From the NCBI GenBank assembly GCA_964540165.1, contig CAZILU010000082.1:1-14458 (forward strand): a stretch of DNA of 14,458 nucleotides, written 5' to 3'. The translations under genes were made by a program, and so were the position numbers. Positions 8,701 through 14,458 of this stretch are shown piece by piece; within the stretch, counting starts at the first letter, position 1; the number at the start of each line of letters is the position of its first letter. The stretch comes from Mariniphaga sp964540165. Lineage in GTDB: Bacteria > Bacteroidota > Bacteroidia > Bacteroidales > Prolixibacteraceae. The notes under the pieces are model-generated. The model was not told the DNA's origin. It worked only from the letters and a program-made list of their open reading frames with translations, and did not search any database.

Positions 8701-9753
8701 ATGATTAGCAATAACCGGGAGAGCAAAAAAAGTGCCACAGTTACCATATTAGGCATCGAGTCATCGTGTGATGATACCTCGGCAGCCATCATCCGCGATG
8801 GTGTTATTTTGTCGAATGTGGTAGCGGGACAGAAAGTACATGAGGAGTATGGAGGCGTCGTTCCCGAACTCGCATCGAGAGCTCATCAGCAGAATATCAT
8901 CCCGGTCGTTGACCGGGCCATTGCCCGGGCGGGCGTTGCCCGGAATGAGATTTCGGCCGTTGCTTTTACCCGGGGGCCCGGGTTGTTGGGATCGCTGATG
9001 GTAGGAACATCATTTGCCAAAGGATTTTCATTGGGTGCAAAAATTCCGCTTATCGAGGTGAACCATCTTCAGGGGCATGTGCTGGCGCTCTTTATCAGGG
9101 AGCCGTCCGGCCCGTTCAACCCGCCGGCATTTCCTTTTCTCTGCCTCCTGGTATCGGGGGGGAACTCTCAGATCATTTTGGTGCGCGACTACTTAGATAT
9201 GGAGGTGATCGGTCATACCATCGATGATGCCGCCGGTGAAGCTTTCGATAAGTGTGCTAAGGTGATGGGACTGCCTTACCCCGGAGGCCCGCACATCGAT
9301 AAACTGGCAAAAGTGGGAAATCCGCTGCGATTTGCCTTTTCAAAACCGCGCATTTCAGGGTATAATTACAGCTTCAGCGGATTGAAAACCAGTTTTCTCT
9401 ATTTTTTGAGAGACCAACTGAAGGCGAATAAAAATTTTGTGGCGGAGAATATGGCCGATCTTGCTGCCTCGCTGCAGCATACCATCATCGATATCCTGCT
9501 TCATAAGCTGAAGAAGGCAGCCAAAGAGACCGGCATCAAAGAGATAACAGTTGCGGGAGGGGTCTCTGCCAACTCGGGATTGCGGCTGGCTCTTCAGGAA
9601 AATGCCGATAAGTATCGATGGAACCTGTTCATTCCGAAGTTTGAGTACACCATGGACAATGCAGCAATGATCGCTATTACCGGATACTATAAATATTTGA
9701 AAGGGGAGTTTGCCGGACAGGATGCCGTACCGTTTGCCCGGACGCAGTTGTGA
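8701..9753 (+). CDS. tsaD: tRNA N6-adenosine threonylcarbamoyltransferase TsaD
   Basis: TsaD transfers the threonylcarbamoyl group from TC-AMP to A37 of ANN-decoding tRNAs, acting in the cytoplasm with TsaB and TsaE. The 350 residues cover the whole family. LGIESSCDDTSAAI (17-30) is the phosphate loop of the ASKHA fold. HLQGH (122-126) supplies two metal-binding His, and Asp319 in YTMDNAAMIA the third ligand. GGNSQI, TIDDAAGEAFDK, FSGLKTS and VAGGVSANSGLR are the other signature segments. GGNSQ replaces the more common GGHTQ, which I recall as usual in Bacteroidetes. A short Lys/Ser-rich lead precedes the fold, so the start is plausible but a slightly later one is possible. It is divergent from tamB and followed by a strong terminator. 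Confidence 0.97.
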   Translation: MISNNRESKKSATVTILGIESSCDDTSAAIIRDGVILSNVVAGQKVHEEYGGVVPELASRAHQQNIIPVVDRAIARAGVARNEISAVAFTRGPGLLGSLMVGTSFAKGFSLGAKIPLIEVNHLQGHVLALFIREPSGPFNPPAFPFLCLLVSGGNSQIILVRDYLDMEVIGHTIDDAAGEAFDKCAKVMGLPYPGGPHIDKLAKVGNPLRFAFSKPRISGYNYSFSGLKTSFLYFLRDQLKANKNFVAENMADLAASLQHTIIDILLHKLKKAAKETGIKEITVAGGVSANSGLRLALQENADKYRWNLFIPKFEYTMDNAAMIAITGYYKYLKGEFAGQDAVPFARTQL

Positions 9754-9780
9754 GGTATATCGGATGCGATGTCTGAACGA

Positions 9781-9820
9781 ATAAAAAAGGCTGCCGGAAA
9801 AATCCGGCAGCCTTTTTTAT
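9781..9820. terminator. Strong intrinsic terminator after tsaD, probably bidirectional
   Basis: A perfect 18-bp inverted repeat: the core GGCTGCCGGA at 9789-9798 pairs with TCCGGCAGCC at 9803-9812 around an AAAA loop, flanked by six A on the left and six T on the right. The stem begins 27 bases after the tsaD stop. The A-tract becomes a U-tract on the minus strand, so it could also stop enolase transcripts coming from the other side. Confidence 0.93.
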
Positions 9821-9875
9821 CTTATGTAATTCATTGATTACGCTAATTCATGTATGGTATTTGCGTTCAGATCCG

Positions 9876-9903
9876 GTAGAGACGAGGCATGCCTCGTCTC
9901 TAC
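9876..9903. repeat. Perfect 28-bp palindrome (REP/MITE-like)
   Basis: The left arm GTAGAGACGAGGCA is followed directly by its exact reverse complement, giving 14 bp of symmetry with no loop. Outer arms of the type GTAGAGACG...CGTCTCTAC are, as I recall, found in dispersed palindromic repeats of several bacterial phyla including Bacteroidetes. No T-run follows, so it is not a normal terminator. Confidence 0.8.
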
Positions 9904-9913
9904 AAATTCCAAA

Positions 9914-9962
9914 CCACGAACCACGAACCACAAACGATGAACTACGAACTACGAACCACGAA
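9914..9962. repeat. Heptamer tandem array, seven CYACGAA-type units
   Basis: Seven exact 7-base steps: CCACGAA, CCACGAA, CCACAAA, CGATGAA, CTACGAA, CTACGAA, CCACGAA. The array ends three bases before the enolase stop codon on the minus strand and begins 11 bases after the 28-bp palindrome. Because the unit is 7 bases, a chance reading frame through it gives a repeating peptide, but I see no gene here. Confidence 0.85.
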
Positions 9963-9965
9963 TTC

Positions 9966-11267
<1,302 letters not shown>

Positions 11268-11350
11268 GATCGTTCGTTTTTTATTGTTTAAAAAATCAAT
11301 TTGTTATTATCAGGGAATCAATCGGTTGGACTGATCCGAAAAATGCAGTC

Positions 11351-11358
11351 CAAAGATA
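11351..11358 (-). promoter_or_regulatory. Candidate -7 box for eno
   Basis: The minus strand reads TATCTTTG, an exact TAnnTTTG match, placing transcription start near 11344 and a leader of about 75 bases before the ATG. An inverted repeat GGACTG (11328-11333) / CAGTCC (11346-11351) surrounds the predicted start site and might be an operator or a 5' hairpin. No clear -33 box is seen. Confidence 0.42.
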
Positions 11359-11516
11359 TAAAATTTGTGGCTTTTATCTTATGGTTACCAAACACCATTT
11401 TAATATTTTACATAGCGTTAACCTCGTCTGTGAACCCGACTGAAGAATGCCATCCGAATGATACTCTTACCATTCGATGCGACCGTAGCCATTCCGGAAC
11501 AGAAGGACCAGCCCGT

Positions 11517-11879
11517 CTATCCATTGCGATATTTCTCACCCCGTTGATAACGGATGACATCAACCTCCTGAAAGGTGACCAGACCTCCCTTTTTGCTTAA
11601 ATCCATCAGCTCATTAACACGTGCGGTAAACGTATCCAGCTTTTCAACCGAATCAATAATCTCGATAGCCAGGGGCAGATCGTTGGAGAGAGCAAATATT
11701 TTTAGCGTATGCATCGAATGACTGGCACCGAACGACATCACGCCTTTATATACGGTTGCTCCGGCCATCCCGCTCTTTCGGGCTTCAAACACGATCTCCT
11801 CCCATAAAGGGCGTCCGTGTACCTTATCGGATTCGCCAACATAAATTTTTAACATCCCGGTTCTGCCTTCGATTTTCAT
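11517..11879 (-). CDS. DUF190 family protein
   Basis: The protein has 120 residues, the normal DUF190 size, a small ferredoxin-like fold related to PII-type proteins. Recognisable segments are MLKIYVGESDKVHGRPLWEE, then GMAGATVYKGVMSFGAS, LSNDLPLAIEIIDSVEKLD and VDVIRY at the end. I keep the first ATG (11879) because homologs as I recall them also begin MKIEG before the conserved LKIYVGES strand; Met9 is the alternative. Its biochemical role is unknown. DUF190 genes commonly sit beside crcB, and here it follows crcB on the same strand after 205 bases that contain a phased repeat and a hairpin. A regulatory or accessory part in fluoride export is inferred from that association. A box TATCTTTA (11962-11969, one mismatch to TAnnTTTG) could be its promoter. 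Confidence 0.88.
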   Translation of the reverse strand: MKIEGRTGMLKIYVGESDKVHGRPLWEEIVFEARKSGMAGATVYKGVMSFGASHSMHTLKIFALSNDLPLAIEIIDSVEKLDTFTARVNELMDLSKKGGLVTFQEVDVIRYQRGEKYRNG

Positions 11880-11972
11880 TTTTCATTTTTTTTTCATTTA
11901 CCTCTTCGGTTTACGATTTTATCCCAGCAAAGGTTTGTGTTGGGTGGTGGTATTTCGGTTCTAAAGATATGG

Positions 11973-11994
11973 AACCTCCTCCGGAGGTTTTTTT
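11973..11994 (+). terminator. Hairpin with T-run (oriented rightward)
   Basis: AACCTCC at 11973-11979 pairs with GGAGGTT at 11983-11989 over a TCC loop, and the run continues as seven T to 11994. The T-run is on the plus strand, yet no plus-strand gene precedes it. On the minus strand it lies just upstream of the candidate DUF190 promoter box, so it could instead be a protein-binding palindrome. Confidence 0.4.
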
Positions 11995-12070
11995 CAAATC
12001 CTATCCAACCTATCAAATCCCATCAAATCCCATCAAACCATTTCAAACCATTTCAAACGATTCAAATCGG
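11994..12070. repeat. 10-bp phased TCAAA repeat downstream of crcB
   Basis: Units of about ten bases share a TCAAA core: TATCAAATCC, CATCAAATCC, CATCAAACCA, TTTCAAACCA, TTTCAAACGA, with degenerate units at each side. The A-tracts fall at 12015, 12025, 12035, 12045 and 12055, exactly one helical turn apart, and again near 11996 and 12064. The array ends 14 bases before the crcB stop codon. Phased A-tracts can bend DNA, though three-base tracts are short. Confidence 0.75.
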
Positions 12071-12084
12071 AATAAAATTCTATC

Positions 12085-12465
12085 TTACAGAAAAAACCGG
12101 ATCAGTATAACTCCCAGATAGACAGCCGAAATGCCCAGAAACAGATTGCCGGCACTGTTGAGAAGCAGGGATCCCCAGGCTCCCTCGCTGATCATCGTAA
12201 AACTGTTATAGGCAAAGGCTGAAAAGGTGGTGAATCCACCGCAAATTCCAACCGCAAAAAAGATACGCCATTCGGCACTCATCAGGTTCTCCTTTTCGGC
12301 CAGGGCGAAGATGATACCGATGATAAAGCTTCCGGTAACGTTAGCGATGAGCGTTCCCCACGGAAAGGTGGTTGACAGGCTCTTCTCCATCAGGTACTGT
12401 ACCAGGTACCGCATGACACTGCCCAAAAAGCCTCCCGTGCCGACCCATAAGATGGTTCTCAGCAT
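12085..12465 (-). CDS. crcB: CrcB/Fluc fluoride channel
   Basis: The 126 residues form four membrane helices, the normal size for a Fluc subunit, which works as an antiparallel dual-topology dimer exporting F- through the inner membrane. Motifs are GGFLGSVMRY (11-20), GTLIANVTGSFIIG (37-50) with the pore Asn42, and GICGGFTTFSAF (73-84), which carries the TTFS segment of the sodium site and the phenylalanines lining the fluoride path. LLNSAGNLFLG (101-111) starts helix four. A single copy is visible, consistent with a homodimer. The gene is divergent from the PBP4 gene across only 55 bases, so their promoters must overlap or abut. I looked for a fluoride riboswitch upstream and see none. Confidence 0.95.
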   Translation of the reverse strand: MLRTILWVGTGGFLGSVMRYLVQYLMEKSLSTTFPWGTLIANVTGSFIIGIIFALAEKENLMSAEWRIFFAVGICGGFTTFSAFAYNSFTMISEGAWGSLLLNSAGNLFLGISAVYLGVILIRFFL

Positions 12466-12493
12466 TTTCGATCTGTTTTATGCAACATTCTGT

Positions 12494-12501
12494 TAATTTT
12501 G
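12494..12501 (+). promoter_or_regulatory. Candidate -7 box for the PBP4 gene
   Basis: TAATTTTG is an exact TAnnTTTG match 19 bases before the ATG at 12521, predicting a very short leader of roughly a dozen bases. It lies in the 55-base divergent gap with crcB. A -33 element is not obvious. Confidence 0.4.
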
Positions 12502-12520
12502 ACGGGTAAAATTAATAAAA

Positions 12521-13972
12521 ATGAAGCAGCGAAACCGATGGATCATCCCTTTTCTTATCTGGAGCGTGGCCATACAGGCACAAACACCCCTGGAGCTCAA
12601 GTTTCAGGCGTTTCAGTCATCGGAGGAGTGCCGGCAGGCGTGGACCGGAATTCACGCGGTGGATGTGGCAACGGGCCGAACCCTCATAGCTCAGAACAGC
12701 CATATGATCCTGAATCCGGCTTCGGCACTGAAGCTGGTAACTTCAGCAGCAGCGCTGGAGTTGTTGGGAAGCGACTACCGGTTTCAGACCCGGCTGGGAT
12801 ACACCGGGAAAATTGTTGACGGGGTATTGCGCGGCGACCTGGTGGTGAGGGGAGGCGGTGATCCGGTGCTGGGATCGCTCTACTTCAGAGATCACTACTT
12901 CGTACCGCACTTCCTGGATCTCTGGATTCAGCAGGTAAGAGCTGCCGGAATTACCCGGGTTGAGGGGGCCCTGGTGATGGATGGTTCGCTGTACGATGCA
13001 GAAAAGGTGCCGCCCACCTGGCTTTGGGAGGATCTGGGTAACTACTTTGGTGCCGGAGCTAATGCCTTGTCACTCTATGATAATCAGTTCCAGATCACCC
13101 TTCGCTCACCCCGCAGGGCCGGTGAATTGACCTCGGTCATCTCCGTCTTTCCGGAGGCATCGGGATTTGTCTGGAACAACGAGGTTCTCGCTTCCGATGA
13201 TCCCCGCGACCTGGCATGGATTTTTGGCAGTCCGATCGATAAGACCCGTACCATACGCGGTACGATCCCCAAAAACCGGCGCGCTTTCTCCATCCGGGCG
13301 GCTAACCCTTTTCCCGAAGAGATGCTGGCCGGGGCGTTTCTGACGAGGTTAGACCAGGCGGCCATCTTTGTGTCCGGGGGAATTCGCTATGGTGAAACGT
13401 CACCCGTGAAGCTGAACGAAATTTTTGTCACTCAGTCGCCGCCACTGGCAGAGATCGTGCGGGTGTTAAACCACCGGAGCGTAAACCTGATCGCCGAGCA
13501 CCTGGTGAAGCAGATCGCTGCAGAACGGTCCGGCTTCGGATCGCGGGAGGCGGGATTGCAGATCATCAGTAACCACTGGCAGGAGAAAGGGCTCGACAGC
13601 AGATCACTGATGATGGAGGATGGCAGCGGATTGTCAACCCGGAATGGCGTTACCCCCGAATTTTTAACCGCAATGCTCCGTTATCTGGCACAGAAAAGTC
13701 CGGTTTCTGAATCGTTTGTCCGGTCACTGCCGGTGGCAGGGCAGGGGACCCTCTCCCGGTTCAGCCCCTCCAGCTTCCCGGAAAGTACCCTCCGGGCCAA
13801 GAGCGGAACCATGACCCGCGTGCAGTGTTACGCCGGCTACATTCAAAACAGTGCCGGCAAAAAAATTGCCTTTGCTTTGATGGTAAATAACTTCTCCGGA
13901 TCCAACGCAAAACTTGTCGCCGGTATAGAGAAAATTTTGCTGGAGATCAGAAACGGAAAGGGGACCTTTTGA
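12521..13972 (+). CDS. dacB: D-alanyl-D-alanine carboxypeptidase/endopeptidase (PBP4, peptidase S13)
   Basis: This periplasmic serine peptidase trims the terminal D-Ala of peptidoglycan stem peptides and cuts D-Ala-meso-DAP crosslinks. The 483 residues begin with a Sec signal (RNRWIIPFLIWSVAIQA, cleavage before Gln21). All three penicillin-binding motifs are visible: SxxK as S68-A-L-K71 in NPASALKLVTSAA, SxN as S320-V-N322, and the KTG equivalent as K427-S-G-T430. MEDGSGLSTRN (365-375) is another S13 family segment. The long insert between SxxK and SxN (about residues 90-280) corresponds to the extra domains of PBP4. KSG in place of KTG is a mild, tolerated variant. The gene ends 11 bases from the converging carbamoyltransferase gene, with no terminator between. 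Confidence 0.95.
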   Translation: MKQRNRWIIPFLIWSVAIQAQTPLELKFQAFQSSEECRQAWTGIHAVDVATGRTLIAQNSHMILNPASALKLVTSAAALELLGSDYRFQTRLGYTGKIVDGVLRGDLVVRGGGDPVLGSLYFRDHYFVPHFLDLWIQQVRAAGITRVEGALVMDGSLYDAEKVPPTWLWEDLGNYFGAGANALSLYDNQFQITLRSPRRAGELTSVISVFPEASGFVWNNEVLASDDPRDLAWIFGSPIDKTRTIRGTIPKNRRAFSIRAANPFPEEMLAGAFLTRLDQAAIFVSGGIRYGETSPVKLNEIFVTQSPPLAEIVRVLNHRSVNLIAEHLVKQIAAERSGFGSREAGLQIISNHWQEKGLDSRSLMMEDGSGLSTRNGVTPEFLTAMLRYLAQKSPVSESFVRSLPVAGQGTLSRFSPSSFPESTLRAKSGTMTRVQCYAGYIQNSAGKKIAFALMVNNFSGSNAKLVAGIEKILLEIRNGKGTF

Positions 13973-13983
13973 CACCTTCCCCT

Positions 13984-14458
13984 TCACCCGCCAAGGGTGG
14001 CCACCATAACCGCTTTGATGGTGTGCAGACGGTTTTCAGCCTGGTCGAAAACGATGGATGCCTGGCTCTCAAACACCTCATCGGTCACCTCCATGGCATC
14101 GATGCCAAACGTCTGAAAGATCGATTCACCAACGCGGGTATCCCGATTGTGAAAGGCGGGCAGGCAGTGCAAAAATTTCACCTCCGCATTGTTGGTTAAT
14201 GCCATCACCTTACGGTTCACCTGAAACGGTTGAAGCTGGGCTATGCGTTCTGCCCACACCTCCTCCGGTTCGCCCATAGATACCCACACATCGGTATAGA
14301 GGAAGTCGCAATCCCGGACCGCCTCTTCCACCTGGTCGGTAATGAGAATCTTCGCCCCCGACTCCTCTGCCAGTCCCCGACACCGGTCGACCAGGGAGGA
14401 TGCAGGCTGACACGCTTTCGGTGCGCAAGCAGGCAGTGGAAGTGATTTTTAAGAGCTA
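13984..14458 (-). CDS. argF: Ornithine carbamoyltransferase, C-terminal part, with a frame break near the window edge
   Basis: This enzyme joins carbamoyl phosphate and ornithine to give citrulline, in arginine synthesis, or runs in reverse in the arginine deiminase pathway. The visible C-terminal domain includes ACAPKACQPASSLVDRC, FLYTDVWVSMGEP, VKFLHCLPAFHNRDT with the catalytic HCLP, MEVTDEVFES and SIVFDQAENRLHTIKAV. These are ordinary ornithine transcarbamylase motifs and not those of the Bacteroides N-acetyl/succinyl-ornithine enzyme. The N-terminal carbamoyl-phosphate domain lies outside the window. The frame meets TAA at 14449-14451, and a different frame (ALKNHFHC) is open at the very edge, so a frameshift or poor end sequence is likely between about 14420 and 14451. 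Anabolic argF and catabolic arcB cannot be told apart here. Confidence 0.88.

Noticed and set aside
9914..9962. CRISPR-like short repeats
   Set aside because: Units are 7 bases with no spacers, and no cas genes are present; this is a simple tandem array.
11301..11600. Plus-strand open frame with a hydrophobic segment (MQSKDIKFVAFILWL)
   Set aside because: It runs into the DUF190 gene on the other strand, covers the candidate eno promoter, and its second half has no membrane or domain character; likely chance.
11880..12520. Fluoride riboswitch upstream of crcB or DUF190
   Set aside because: I looked for the GGNGAUGG-type core and its pseudoknot partners by eye and found none; a covariance search would be decisive.

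Overview
The window reads as about 14.5 kb of a Bacteroidetes genome, most likely order Bacteroidales (possibly Dysgonomonadaceae or Porphyromonadaceae; the family is a guess). The reasons are a Bacteroidales-type TamB, a Gfo/Idh/MocA protein of the GH109 type with a twin-arginine leader, a barrel-only Omp85 protein, weak Shine-Dalgarno sites, and several upstream matches to the Bacteroidetes -7 box TAnnTTTG. Two runs of exactly ten N, genes cut at both ends and a frame break at the right edge suggest a draft contig or scaffold. Every gene is recognisably housekeeping or envelope-related; I see no phage, transposase, CRISPR array, tRNA or rRNA.

Layout. 1-560 (minus): N-terminal part of a GH109-like oxidoreductase-fold protein. 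746-2077 (plus): Omp85-family outer-membrane barrel without POTRA domains. 2227-8512 (minus): tamB, an SDR and a two-domain VOC protein, closely spaced and probably co-transcribed; tamB is crossed by both assembly gaps and has an uncertain start. 8701-9753 (plus): tsaD, closed by a strong, probably bidirectional terminator. 9966-11267 (minus): enolase. 11517-12465 (minus): a DUF190 protein and a CrcB/Fluc fluoride channel. 12521-13972 (plus): a PBP4-family D-Ala-D-Ala carboxypeptidase. 13984 to the right edge (minus): C-terminal half of ornithine carbamoyltransferase.

Two themes connect the genes. One is the envelope: an Omp85 barrel, the TamB periplasmic bridge and a PBP4 peptidase. The other is fluoride: the F- channel CrcB and its frequent companion DUF190 lie on the same strand as enolase, a classic target of fluoride inhibition. 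The least explained DNA is between genes. Three gene 3' ends carry or are followed by short-period repeats (heptamers after enolase, 10-bp phased units after crcB, a degenerate pair after the Omp85 gene), and a perfect 28-bp palindrome lies beside the enolase repeats. I did not find a convincing new multi-gene system.
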